From Malus domestica (lineage: Eukaryota; Streptophyta; Magnoliopsida; Rosales; Rosaceae), in the NCBI RefSeq assembly GCF_042453785.1, contig NC_091677.1, forward strand, positions 28,583,501 to 28,647,500: a stretch of DNA of 64,000 nt, given 5' to 3'. Shown here one piece after another: positions 11,830-22,940 of the stretch (positions within the stretch are counted from its first letter, which is position 1; every line of letters begins with the position of its first letter). The notes beneath the pieces are model-generated. The model saw only the letters and a program-made list of their open reading frames with translations. It ran no database searches and was not told the origin of the DNA. A program made the position numbers and the translations under genes.

Positions 11830-12375
11830 CCTGGACCTATCATTGGCGTCACGGAGCAGGATGCAGAATGAGTCGATTTCCCACACGACGATGCATTAGT
11901 AGTATCTGTCCAACTAGCCCATGCTATAGTCGACAGGATGATGGTTGACAATGGAAGTGCGGTCAACCTACTTCAACTTTCAGTCATTCAGAAGATGGGC
12001 CTGGAAAGTACAATCATACGCCGGGCAGAGGTACTTACTGGATTCAACGGACACACCTCAACTGCCATCGGTCATATCATACTTGAAGTAAAAACACCGC
12101 CAGTCGTCTCAAAACAAACATTCACGATTGTAAGCGACCCATCTCCCTACAATGGGATTCTTGGGAGACCTTGGTTGATCAAGCTGGATGCTGTCACTTC
12201 CGTCAAGTATCAAAAAATCCGATTCCGCATCCCGGGAGGAGGAGTCGGAGAGATCAAGTCTGACCAGGTTTCATCCCGACGATGCACTGTGCAAATGTTA
12301 AAAGAAACAAAGAAGAAAACCTTTACCCCCGTAGAGGTTACCGAAGTTCAAAAGGGCAAAGAAATTGCCAAATAG
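11830..12375 (+). pseudogene. Aspartic protease segment of the Tat element
   Basis: Same frame as gag. After an in-frame TGA at 11869-11871 it reads PHDDALVVSVQL and then the active-site motif MVDNGSAVN, followed by the flap region and GILGRPWL. Tat proteases normally have VDNGSSAD or a close variant, so the catalytic Asp is present. It cleaves the gag-pol precursor in intact elements. The frame ends at TAG 12373-12375, again in phase with pol and compatible with CAG changed to TAG. Confidence 0.85.
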
Positions 12376-14262
12376 CAATTACAGCAGATAGATCGAGAAG
12401 ATGGCGCCCAAGCAGACAAGATAGGATGGAAACCCGAAGAGGACGACGAGGACATCATTCTTGATCCCCAACAGCCGGAAAAGACGGCTAAAATTGGCTC
12501 ACGATTAAGCCCAGACGAGAAGGAAGAACTCACAATTTTCCTTAGGAAAAATTGAGATATCTTCGCATGGTCACCATCCGACATGCCTGGTATTGATCCT
12601 AAAGTGGCCTGCCACAAGCTGCACGTCGATCCAACTGCCAAACCAGTAATTCAAAAAAGAAGACATTTCGCTCCCGAACGAGTAGCAATCATCGAGGTAG
12701 AAATCGACAAACTATTGGAGGCCGGCTTCATAGAAGAGGTAGCACACTCGGCATGGCTTGCTAATGTCGTACTAGTCAGGAAGAAAGAGAAGGGCAAATG
12801 GAGGGTTTGCGTAGACTACACTGACCTCAACAAAGCATGCCCAAAAGACCATTATCCTGTCCCCCGGATTGATCTATTAGTAGATTCAACTTCTGGAAAC
12901 CAGTTACTTAGTTTCTTAGACGCATACTCCGGCTACAACCAAATAGCCATGCATGAGCCCGACAAGGAGAAAACTGCGTTTGTGATAGAGCGAGGCACTT
13001 ACTGCTACAAGGTCATGCCTTTTGGCCTCAAGAACGCGGGAGCCACTTACCAAAGGCTAGTAAATATGATGTTCAAAAAGCAAATTGGGGTAACCATGGA
13101 GGTCTATGTCGACGATATCATGGTAAAGGGCAAGCAGCGATCAGATCACATTCGTAATTTAGCAGAAGCTTTCAATATCCTTAGAAGGTACAAGATGAAG
13201 CTCAACCCCACCAAGTGCACGTTTGGAGTATCTTCAGGTCGATTCCTAGGGTACTTAGTAACCCAACGAGGAATTGAAGCACATCCCAAGCAAATCCAAG
13301 CAATCATAGAGATGAAATCTCCAACTACCTTGAAGGAGATCCAAAGCTTGACCGGACGAGCAGCCGCCGCCCTCAATCGCTTCCTCTCACGATCCACCGA
13401 TCGATGCAAACCCTTTTTCAAAGCTATTAGGAGGGCACAAAGAAACAAATGGGATGAAGAATGCGAAAAAGCTTTCCAAGACTTGAAGAGTTATCTCACA
13501 TCACCTCCCTTACTATCCAAGCCGGAAGCAGCGGAGGATTTATATATTTATTTGGCAGTTTTCGAGGTAGCAGTGAGCTCTGCTCTCATACGAGAAGAGC
13601 TGGGGGCCCAACTGCCGGTATTCTACACTTCTAAAGCTCTTCTCGATGCGGAAACAAGATATCCGAAGATTGAAAAATTAATTTTGGCGTTAGTTGTTGC
13701 GGCTCGGAAGCTCAGACCCTACTTTCAAGCTCATACAGTCATTGTTATGACTCAATATCCCTTACGATCAATATTACATGGTCCGGACGCTTCTCAACGA
13801 GTGATGAAATGGGCATTGGAACTTGGCCAATATGGTTTAGTTTTCCAACCTCGCACAGCGATAAAGGCCCAAGCCTTAGCAGATTTCGTGGCAGAATTCA
13901 CACCTAGCCTAGGCAACGCAACAGTGCGGCCCAACGACGCCCCAGAAGCAGCAGAGAGTACCTTAGCCACACTTACTCCATCCAATAAAGATTTCTGGAA
14001 CTTGCATGTCGACGGTGCATCCAACTATAAAGGCTCGGGAGCAGGTGTAGTTCTTGTTACTCCAGATGGCTCAATGCTCGAGCAGGCGATCACTCTAGGT
14101 TTCAAAGCATCCAATAACGAAGCAGAGTACGAGGCTCTACTAGCGGGCTTCCGAATGGCAAAAGACTTGGCGGTGAAGAAACTCGCAATTCATTCTGATT
14201 CCCAACTAATCACCAGCCAGGCTACTGGGGAATACACGGCAAAACACCCAAGGATGGCATAA
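12376..14262 (+). pseudogene. Reverse transcriptase, RNase H and archaeal-type RNase H of the Tat element
   Basis: After TGA at 12553-12555 an open stretch from 12583 carries the RT domain (KWRVCVDYTDLNKACPKD, LSFLDAYSGYNQI, MPFGLKNAGATYQRL, catalytic YVDDIMV), a gypsy RNase H (EKAFQDLKSYLTSPP, then YPKIEKLILALV) and a second archaeal-type RNase H (WNLHVDGASNYKGSGAGVVL, NNEAEYEALLAG, HSDSQLI). The second RNase H is the hallmark of the Tat lineage. The key YVDD and the D/E residues of the second RNase H are present. The frame is cut by TAA 14260-14262 (CAA-type) inside that domain. Confidence 0.9.
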
Positions 14263-15713
14263 TACCTAGAGAAAGTACGCCAGCAGCTTGAAGCATTTCA
14301 GACTTACACTCTCACTCAAGTCTCACGGGCAGACAATGCACATGCAGATGCACTAGCTGGTTTAGGCTCCGCCCTTGACCACCAATTCAAACGCTCCATT
14401 CCGGTGGAATATCTAGACAAGCCAAGCATAGAGATGAAGTCGATAGCCGAAGTGTCACAGGTTAGTGTAACTCCCACTTGGCAAAGTCCAATTATAGACT
14501 ACTTGGTCAACGGCACATTACCCACAGAAAGATTGGAGTCAAGGAAGCTCCAAATTAAGTCGGCACGCTACTATATGTGGAATGGCATTCTCGTCCGAAG
14601 ATCCTACACCGGACCACATCTCCGCTGCCTGGCACCTCCCGATGACTTGAAGGTTCTAAGCTCAATCCACGAAGGCGTTTGTGGGAATCACTCTGGAGGT
14701 CGATCCTTAGCCCAAAAGGCTCTTAACGCATGCTATTACTGGCCTACCATGCACCAAGATGCTAAAGAGTTAGTACAAAAGTGCGACCGTTGCCAACGCT
14801 ACAAACCAGTACCAGCACTACCCGCCAGTGAGCTACACCGCAAACGAGTCCTTGGCCATTCATGCAATGGGCAATCGACCTGGTAGGGCCTATGCCGCCT
14901 GCTTCGGGGGGCAGATGCATGATGATCGTGGCAACCGACTATTTCACCAAATGGGTAGAAGCAGAACCCATGACAACCACGACTCAGATGGACATATAGC
15001 GCTTTATATGGAGGAACATCATTTGCCGATTTGGCATCCCTCAATCCATCGTCACTGACAACGGTCCTCAATTTGTGGGAAAAGATTTGGCAAAGTTCTT
15101 CCAAAAATACGGCATCAAACAACACATGTCCACACCAAGATATCCTCAAGGCAATGGGCAAGCCGAAGCATCCAACAAGACGATCATCGACTGCCTCAAG
15201 AAATCCCTCACCGATAAAAAGGGAAAACGGCCAGATGAGCTTCCAGGATGTTTATGGGCATATCGCACCACCAAAAGACGAGCAACCGGTGAAACCCCTT
15301 TCTCTTTGGCGTTTGGTTCGGAAGCAATCATACCTCCCAACATCATCGTGCCAAGCATCAACACTCTATTGCCAAACGTTGAGCAGAACAGTAAAGAAAT
15401 GGCCACAGATTTAGATCTGGCAGAAGAAAGGCGCGAACAAACCATCACCCGCATCGCAGCCTACCAGCAGCAGCTCATTTCCAGCTACAACAAAAGGGCC
15501 AAGATCCGGCAGTTCCAACCCGGAGACCTAGTCCTAAGAAAAGCTTTCATCACTGCCCGCAGAGAAGGCTCGAAAAAAATGGACCCCATCTGGGAAGGTC
15601 CTTACAAGATCAACAGAGTCGGCGGCAAAGGCAGTTATACTCTTGCCACCATGAATGATAAAGAGATCGAGAAGCAATGGAACGCCTACAATTTGAGGAA
15701 ATACCATGTGTGA
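14263..15713 (+). pseudogene. Integrase of the Tat element
   Basis: The end of the second RNase H continues to about 14400. The integrase zinc-binding domain follows (HEGVCGNHSGGRSLAQKAL...CDRCQRYK, near 14671-14808), then the DDE core with VTDNGPQF (near 15050) and QGNGQAEASNK for the third acidic residue, and a C-terminal region ending at TGA 15711-15713. A one-base deletion near 14838 (one C missing after GAGCTACAC) shifts the frame, and TAG 14997-14999 interrupts the core. Integrase inserts the cDNA into the genome in active elements. Confidence 0.88.
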
Positions 15714-17090
15714 CTTCACACTATATCAAGACTCGAGCATCTCAACGGGCACCACCTCGTAAACCGAAGACTATCCAATCATCATGCAGTTTTTGCAACC
15801 AAGTTATTTGCTCATTTTATTTTTCAATAAAGAATTCAAAAGCAATTTGTAATTCGGCTTTAATATATGTCTACAACAACTTATTTCTTTCTGCACTTCA
15901 AAAGAAGATTACACCCCCCAAGGGACCAACTGTGCTCTCCAAGGAGGGAGGATAAACTCAACACTCCGAATATCCAGACGTGGATGAGCTTGGCTGCCCT
16001 AGAATAACTAGGTGCATGATGGCTTGCGCCGGGATTCCTAGAAGTAGCCACAATAGTCTATTTCAAGGCTTAGCTAGTTGAAGGATTATGGGTCTATTAG
16101 CTTAATCCGCAGGGAACCGGGCCCTAGAGACGGAGGGGGCACATTATGCAGCAAACCCAATGGGCGGCTGCCCTGGAAACCTAAAGCTGCTACCGAGTGC
16201 ACTAAGGTAGCCTACGGATTTCCAGAAGACTGCCTACGGCTTGCCCTTCGAGCAGTAGAACCACGCTAGACTTATGCAACCGTACATTATTGTGAAATGT
16301 TAAACAAGTTAGCGTGCACACACAAAGATTTTATCCACTGCCGACATGCTACGTAGTGGATAAGCTTCACCTCTGTCAAACGCAGAATAACCTACACCAA
16401 GTCCTAAAGTGTTGTGATACTTGCTACACCGCCTACGGAATTGGAAAGATCCAAGGTTGAATAGCCAAAGTGGTTACGCGGATTCGTCTGCTTCTGTAAG
16501 TAAGACATCCGGCTGCCAACCCTATGGTTAATAACTTTGCAAAAAGTTCTACATCAACACCTACGGCTGCATAGGCTATGTGGGTTTGTCTGCTTATAGA
16601 AAAGTAGCACGCCTGCCACTGGCTTATAAGGTCTAAAGGTTAGGGTAAAAATAAATAAATAAATAAAGATTAAAAAAAATGGAAAAAGCAAAAGAAGCGA
16701 GTTTATTAAATTTTATAGCAAAATTGATAAACAACAAGCAAATACCGAAGGAGTTCAAGCAAAAGCAACAAAGGAAAGAAAAGGAAACCCTAAAAGCTAC
16801 CTAGAAGACTACTCTTCAGTAGTTTGGACATCTCCCAACTGCTCGGTCGTTACACCTTCAGCAGCCTTGGTGTTCTCAGCAGCGGCATCCTCCGAACCTT
16901 TACCCTCGACTGCTCCAGCCTGGGTATCAACTCCTCCAGCTATTTCACCGATAGAAGACTCAAAGGTAAAATCGAGCAAGTCTTCTGGGGAAATAGAGAA
17001 GGTCTCGAAGTCTTTACCGGAAAACTCAAAGTCAGACGGCCGCCCATAGAGATGATCTACATAGCCCAGCTTGTAGAAATCGGATTGGTT
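15714..17090. other. Non-coding spacer between integrase and the antisense gene
   Basis: About 1.4 kb without a recognisable protein on either strand. It includes a short AAATAAAT run (about 16648-16665) and repeated CCTACGG/GGCTGCC words. Tat elements typically have such a long spacer here. It probably holds the antisense gene's 3' untranslated sequence. Confidence 0.5.
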
Positions 17091-18456
17091 CTAAATAAGC
17101 GAAGCCTCGAAACCATCTTTCTCACTCTTCAACTGCTCATTCTCCTCAAGCAGGCAAGCACGAACCCGCTGCAACTCCTCAATTTCCTTCTTCAAATTGT
17201 CGTTGGTCTTCAAAACACCTTGAAGTTCCGACACTTGAGGCTCAAGCCTGTCAACAACCTCTTTGAAATGGATCGCTTGGTTGTAAGTAGCAATCAATTC
17301 TTCATCCTTTGCATAAGCAGCGGAGCGAAGTTCAGATATGGAGCGTTCAAGATCTCGAATCTGAGGTATGTAACGCCCGATTTCCTTCTCTGCACTTTCA
17401 TTCTTTGTTTGGACCGCATCAAACCTAGTCTTCAAATCCATGATCTCCTGGTGAGCGGCCTCAAGCTGCAGAGAAGTGGGGTCAGAAGTATGAGATTCCT
17501 TCAAAGCAGCAAGCTCAGATTCCAATTTTTTTATTTTTTCGACCGAAGAATAAGCTTCGGCAGCCATAGTTTTTGCCATCTCTTTAGCAGCTTTGGTGTC
17601 CTCTTGGTCAAGGAACATAGACTCGGCTGCCAGAATTGTTGTTTTCTGCATCATGGCTAGCAAAGCAGTCTTCCTATACTCGGGTGTATGCTTTGCAAAA
17701 AGACTCAGACCAACAATCTCTTTGACGCCATCAACAAACTGGGCGCATACATCCATGTCTTCAAGAAGATCTGGTTTCAAAATAGCACAAATCTTAGCAG
17801 CCTCCCTAGAAACGGCCTTGGCGGATTCTTCAAGCCTGCCTGAGCGAGCAGCTTCATTCTTATCAGCAGACGAGATGGTTGCAGCAGCGGAAGAAGCAGT
17901 ATTCGGTGCCACTTCAGCAGACAGGGGCACCTTATCACTCTTCATAGTAGCAAGTCTCTTCAAGGGTAAGTCAGGTTTAGTCCCGGACGGACGTTTTGGC
18001 ACAAACTTCGGTACCAAAGGCACGGAAGAACTTTTACGCTGAGCAATTTTTTCAGCAATCGAGCTAGCAGCCTTCGAAGCAATAGGCGTTACCGGCACAA
18101 ATGTAGCAGTTCGTTCTTTCTCGCCCTTAGAAGAAGTCAGGTCAATCACAATCTTGGGAGCAGCCGGAGAATCCCCACGAGCAGTCTTCGTTTTCTTCTC
18201 AGCAGGCATCTCTTGAGCAGGCAGGGAATGTTTCTTTTTCCCACCTTCATTGGTAGTAGGCTCCACCACAGTGATAGGACGAGCCATCGCGTCTGCCTTA
18301 ATCCGTTTTATTTCTTCTTCTGGGGGTAGTCCACCTCTTTCCCTACGAAGAGGACTAAGCAGCCAACGCCACTCACGATACTCGGAAGGAATACCCAGAG
18401 CGACATGCACTTTTTCATATCTGGAGAAACCCTAGGAGTTGAGCCAAATTCCGAAT
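17091..18456 (-). CDS. Antisense extra gene of the Tat element, exon 2 (coiled-coil protein)
   Basis: A minus-strand frame continues from an acceptor (T-rich tract plus TTTGTAG, AG at 18458-18457) to the stop at 17091, about 440 codons after an early in-frame TAG at 18434-18432. The protein has a short W-rich start (EYREWRWLLSPLRRE), a Lys/Ser/Ala-rich low-complexity middle with IVIDLTSSKGEK, and a heptad-rich C-terminal half from about residue 270 that looks coiled-coil (KIKKLESELAALKE...). Additional antisense ORFs downstream of integrase are known in Tat-lineage elements; their role is not settled. Length and open state suggest selection until recently. The early TAG breaks continuity with exon 1. 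Confidence 0.6.
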
Positions 18457-18547
18457 CTACAAAAAAAAAAACAGAAGACAATCAGAAAATTGAAGAATGA
18501 TTTGGCACTAAAGCAAAGCAGCCGAAAAGACTAAGCAGTCTGCTTAC

Positions 18548-19136
18548 CAGATATGAAGACCGTTGATACACGCAGCTCGGGAGAAGAATCAGATTCCCAT
18601 TCTCCACTTATCTCCAAAGTCTCTTTGGCCCAATCATGATCTCCTTTACTCGAATTATCAAAAAGCTTATGACGGATTCGCAGTTGTCCAACTCCATCAA
18701 TACAACCTATGTCAAAGAAATACCAAAATTCGTTGGTGGTTAGTCCCAAGTCAAAGAATTTGTTCAAATTGTGGAACCCCACCATCACTCGGATCGCATT
18801 CGGGGAACATTGGGCAGGCGCACATTTCATAGAGCAAAGCACTTCTTGGAAGAAACGCGGCATACGGAAAGTAAACCCTAACACAAAATAGTAAGGATGG
18901 AACTTGATAGTTCTCCGAGTTCCACTGCATGGTTCTCGGCTGCTACCATCTTTAACTCGTCTCACACGCACTCCCGACGGAATGGCATGCCAATACGTTT
19001 CAAGAAAATCTCTAAACAAATTGTCGGAGCTAATCTTGATGTGAGCAGCTTTGAAGTAGCCAATCTTGCTCAAAGACCCGCCTTGACGGTACAGCGGGGG
19101 CACACCATCATCATTCTTACGGCTCGAGGAAGACAT
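18548..19136 (-). CDS. Antisense extra gene of the Tat element, exon 1 (putative gypsy-type transposon domain)
   Basis: ATG at 19136. About 196 codons run to a good donor (CTG|GTAAGC, GT at 18547-18546), giving a 91-bp intron to the acceptor at 18458-18457. Residues about 70-145 contain MPRFFQEVLCSMKCAPAQCSPNA and VGFHNLNKFFDLGL..NEFWYFFDIG. This matches, from memory, the plant family annotated as putative gypsy type transposon domain (Pfam Transposase_28-like). Joining the two exons as read leaves the phases one base apart, and exon 2 begins with a TAG downstream, so this copy's gene is probably broken. Its ATG-proximal side faces the 3' LTR, which could supply its promoter. Confidence 0.6.
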
Positions 19137-19691
19137 GCTTGAAAATTCTACAAAAGTACAAGGAAGATTTGTTAGAGAGTTGTTTAAAAAAAAAAAAAAA
19201 AAAACAAAACAAAACAGCTCTCGGCAAAAAAAAAAAAAAAGAAAAAATAGAGTTGAAAGCCGCAGCCGCAGGAACCAGCCAAATTGCCAAGCCCCACAGC
19301 TTGGCTAATCATCCATTCACCATAGCCCAGCAAGAAAAACCAAAATAAAAAATCAAGAAGACAAGAAAATCAATTTCTTCTTACCTGGAAGCAACGAAGA
19401 GCGATCCTTTACACGGACAAGACGTAGAAGATTGTTAGAGGAGGGGGAACAAATATCCTCTAAGCTCTCTTTTTCTCTTGTAAGGATGAATAAGTTTCTC
19501 TCTAAAAAAGTTGATTTAACAATCCACTTAAGGTGGACTTAAATAAGCTTTGGGGAAATTTATTTCCTTTTCCTAGAAGGATTTAATTTCCTATTGAAAG
19601 AGAGAATCAACAACAAAATAGGAAACAGTTCAGAATTTCCTAAAGCAAGAAAATCTCTACACCTATTGCCCTTTTCTGCAAACAGCTCAAC
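19137..19691 (-). other. Leader/upstream region of the antisense gene
   Basis: Between the antisense ATG and the 3' LTR. It has two A-runs (about 19187-19203 and 19226-19241 on the plus strand) and no open frame of note. It presumably contains the antisense transcript's 5' untranslated sequence. Confidence 0.35.
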
Positions 19692-19706
19692 AGGTGTGGG
19701 GGCATT
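19692..19706 (+). promoter_or_regulatory. Polypurine tract of the Tat element
   Basis: AGGTGTGGGGGCATT abuts the 3' LTR start at 19707. This is the expected place and composition for plus-strand DNA priming. Confidence 0.6.
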
Positions 19707-20634
19707 TGTGGAACCAAAAATATTCACTAGGCGACACGTGGACTTTTGAACGAAAGAGGACAAAAATACCCTTGAGGCATACCGGGATTCCTACGCGCAA
19801 ATAGTGGGTAATCATCCTCAACCAATTCAAAAATGCTCCAGAAGAGGTAACCAATTCCAAATTATCTTATTTTAGGTAATTATTTCCAAAATTTAATTTC
19901 CCTAATATATTATTTAGTTAATTAATTATCTAAATAATATATTCTTCCCATATCTCCTAAAATCATCCCTTAATTACCAATTTGAAACATCCACTCAAAC
20001 CTAAAAAATGGCATAGGGCCGGCTACCCCATTCAAAATCTATTCCATCACCTTTTTTCTACCTTTTCCACCTTTCTTTCCCTTTTAAATTAGCCAATCAA
20101 TACCATAAATAATAAAATATCTCCTTTCATATTTAATTAGCCAATTAATTGGCTAATTAAACCAAAAATAAAACCCAAAACTCCCATCTAGGAGCCGGCC
20201 ACATTCCCTCTCTTTTTCCTTATCTTTTCATATTTCCTCCACTTCATTAGCCAAATAATGATAACCATTCAATTTAGTAACTTCCCATTTATTTCTATTG
20301 TATTTTATTAGCCAATAAAGTGGCTAATAAAACCAAAAATTCACCCAAAAGCACACAAAGGGGCCGGCCCTTTTCTTGAAAATGTGGACCAATTTGGTCC
20401 TATAAATAGTCACCCATTTCTACCAAACACTCATTCCAAACCTCTTGCAAAAATTCCAAAACACTCTAAACACTATTTCTCTCTAAATTTCTAACTTTGG
20501 CATCGGAGGTTCTTCGGCCAAAGCCCCCCCCATTCATCGTGGGCGCGTGAGGCTTTTGGCCTTAACCTAAGGTGCTAGTTGTTTTGTAGGTGCAAAATCA
20601 TCCAAAATCGAAGAAGAGAAAATTTGCATCCACA
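19707..20634 (+). repeat. 3' LTR of the Tat element
   Basis: 928 bp, same termini as the 5' LTR. Differences noted by eye include CACTAGG for CACCAGG at the start, one fewer C in the C-run near 20525, and AAAATCATCCAAAATC for AAAATCGTCCAAGATC near the end. The TSD ATTGG follows at 20635-20639. Confidence 0.93.
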
Positions 20635-20639
20635 ATTGG

Positions 20640-21572
20640 CACATTATAAGATTGCATTAACTCACCTTTTTCTTCTTATACTACGAGTTTGTCTCACTGG
20701 GTGTAGCCAGGTTTTAGTGAAACTATCTTTCTTTTATGCACCCCTATTGGCAGACTCATGATTACAATCACTGTGTTTGCTGAGATCTAAGGACAACAAA
20801 CCATCATCTCCTAATCATGAAGATTTGAAGCAACTACTTCTTAGGTTATGAATGTGATTGTGTAAAAGTAAGTATCTTAATAGGATTTGGAGATCAAATC
20901 CGTATGAGCTTTGTATTACTTGTAAGGCAAAAAAACTCATTATGATTGGTATAAATAAAGGCATAATACCAGGGAGCGAAACACAATTTTTACAAACACC
21001 TGAGCCCTTCTCCATCTCTCTCTGTGCATCCTTCTCTCTCTTACTCACTTTTATAATTAGTTTAACAACAACAGAAAATCGTTATCAAACGATAACAATC
21101 TACTATGTTGATTTGAATATTAATTATCCAACTAGTTCAATGGCGTACATCGCATGCAAATATGCACAAAGTCAAATATGAACGAAGAATTAAATATTAA
21201 AGTCTTATTAATTGAGGAATTAGAAGAATGAGCACCATTTAATCCACTAAAGTCCCAATTGTTGACATAGAAAACTTCACCAAGTTGATGTCGACACTAT
21301 CGTATAAATATTCAACTTAATAGTTAATATATGGGCAATATTTCTTCATAATAAAACACGGAGTTGGTCCACGATTTAGATCATTTGCAGGCCACCGAAT
21401 CCAACTATATTAGGGTTTGAAAATAAAGGGAAAGCCAATATTCTAGCTTTCCAAGTTCCCAACACTGTCTGCCGCTAAAATATTATAAAGATAAGAAATA
21501 TGGTGGTCACTTAAAAAAAAAAATGGTTGACCTTATAAATTTGAATATATGGTACAAATTACAATACATTAT
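20640..21572. other. Intergenic, possible old LTR-like sequence, no gene
   Basis: A block at about 20840-21050 (GGATTTGGAGATCAAATCC, then GGTATAAATAAAGGCATA and a CT-rich tail) looks like the promoter/5' end of a transcript or a copia LTR, but no internal domain adjoins it. Otherwise AT-rich. Confidence 0.25.
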
Positions 21573-21728
21573 AAGAAATGCTAATATGACTGTCTCACAA
21601 GTAAGGTTCTCTGTCATTACATGTTTTTGGCACAACTTTATGATGTTAACACGAAATTTCACATTTAACTATGAGATGACAGAGAATCTATAGAGAGTTC
21701 TCCCTTAAAAATCCTCTTAGCATTTCTC
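21573..21728. repeat. MITE family A, copy 1
   Basis: Ends AGAAATGCTAATA...TTAGCATTTCTC form terminal inverted repeats. The core word TGATGTTAACACG aligns with TAATGTTGACACG in copy 2 (24055-24213) and TAATGTTGGCATG in copy 3 (38373-38527). About 156 bp, AT-rich, non-coding. Confidence 0.6.
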
Positions 21729-22230
21729 ATACAGTGTTTCAATTAATTTTTTGCCATCTTCAGTCAACCTTCACCCTGTCTGTGTGTTTATATTTTTTTT
21801 TCTCAAGGGGCAAAGAACAAAGTTCAAATTGAAATAAAATGGATTTAAAAATGATTTAGCATTACAAAATAGATTAGTGCCCTTCACCCATTCATTTTTA
21901 TTTTTCACACACTGTTTTAGTTTTAGACCATCGAATTAAATAAATTGAAGAATATCATTAACAAGAATATGTGACAGATTAAAATAAGTGAATAGCATTA
22001 TCCCACAAAATATCATGGATAAATTGAATGAAGTGCTCGCTCCGTATGTACTCGAGCTCGAACTCATCGCCATGCTGTTCAGATTACTTTAAGTTAGAAT
22101 AAAGCTTGTAATAACTAATAAGTGCATGTATATTGACATTCACGTGTTATGGAATATTAATGCGTGCATCACGTAGTAGGATCACCTCAATCTCCACAAC
22201 AAATGGATAGTAATCTTGGATTAAAAAAAA
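21729..22230. other. AT-rich intergenic with a degenerate MITE-like stretch
   Basis: About 21880-22005 (CACACACTG...ACCATCGAATTAAATAAATTGAAGAA...) resembles the interior of the family C MITE at 53712-53859 in degraded form. No gene seen. Confidence 0.3.
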
Positions 22231-22363
22231 AGGTAATGCTAGAGATATTAAATTTATAAATTAAATGATGTGTCACCAATATGAATGAACATGTTTATCA
22301 ATGCTTAAATATTAAATCAATTCCAAAAATTAGTCTCTAAATTTAATCTTCTTAACATTACCC
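22231..22363. repeat. MITE family B, copy 1
   Basis: Inverted ends GGTAATGCTA...TTAACATTACCC, with ATTAAATTTA next to both ends. Flanked on both sides by TTAAAAAAA, which may be a 9-bp duplication but is too A-rich to be certain. A related copy is at 34412-34560. Confidence 0.55.
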
Positions 22364-22714
22364 TTAAAAAAATGGATGGTAATTAGAGAATTAACTAATC
22401 TTCTAAACTCATTTTGTGTGTAGACTATATATGATTTCTTTTATTGATTGACATGTGTTAATAAACTTAACACTCATTAACTTTGCTGTCATAAACTTAA
22501 CATATATCAATCGATCATAGTCACAATACAAAATGGAGGAGAAGATTTGATCCCATAGTCCCAAGGTAATTAATTTCTAAACAAACTGATGCTCTCTCCC
22601 ACACATAAACAAATAGATTTTCCTACCTTTTTTGTACGAAGGTGACAAACGAATATATGAAAAATCATAAAAGTTGAATTTCCAAAGAGAAACTAATATA
22701 GAAAGAAAGAAATA
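22364..22714. other. Upstream region of the ATL gene
   Basis: AT-rich, no gene and no repeat recognised. Confidence 0.4.
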
Positions 22715-22727
22715 AGTCAACAGTCAA
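22715..22727 (-). promoter_or_regulatory. Two adjacent W-box motifs upstream of the ATL gene
   Basis: AGTCAA occurs at 22715-22720 and 22722-22727 (TTGACT on the minus strand), about 215 bp before the ATL start codon. WRKY factors bind TTGAC(C/T), and paired W-boxes are common in defence-induced promoters. Many ATL genes respond rapidly to elicitors, so regulation by WRKY factors is a reasonable inference. Confidence 0.5.
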
Positions 22728-22940
22728 CAGTCGACGTTTCAAAAAATTAGGAGCAGTTATATTTGGTTTATTTTGTTTCAATACCCATTTCTCAACTCAC
22801 AAGTTCAAACCGAAACCAAAACCAAGCAGAAGTTCTCCGACTCTGACTCTAAGCTTAAAAACACAAAATTAACTTTTGCGATCGGCTTCTCTTCTCGCTC
22901 ACAAATCCATCCGGACTCTGGAGGAGGAGAAGTAGGGATT

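Larger units (their letters stand above)
8141..20634 (+). mobile_element. Tat-lineage Ty3/gypsy LTR retrotransposon, full length, non-functional
   Basis: A 12,494-bp element with LTRs at 8141-9069 and 19707-20634, flanked by the exact 5-bp TSD ATTGG (8136-8140 and 20635-20639). LTR termini are TGTGGA...TCCACA. Internal order is leader, repetitive N-terminal gag ORF, gag, protease, RT/RNase H plus a second archaeal-type RNase H, integrase, a 1.4-kb spacer, then an antisense two-exon gene before the 3' LTR. The second RNase H, the size and the extra ORF place it in the Tat (Ogre/Retand/Grande-like) group. By eye the LTRs differ at about ten substitutions plus one C in a homopolymer, so insertion is recent. 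The polyprotein is nevertheless broken by six nonsense codons and at least two frameshifts. Confidence 0.93.
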
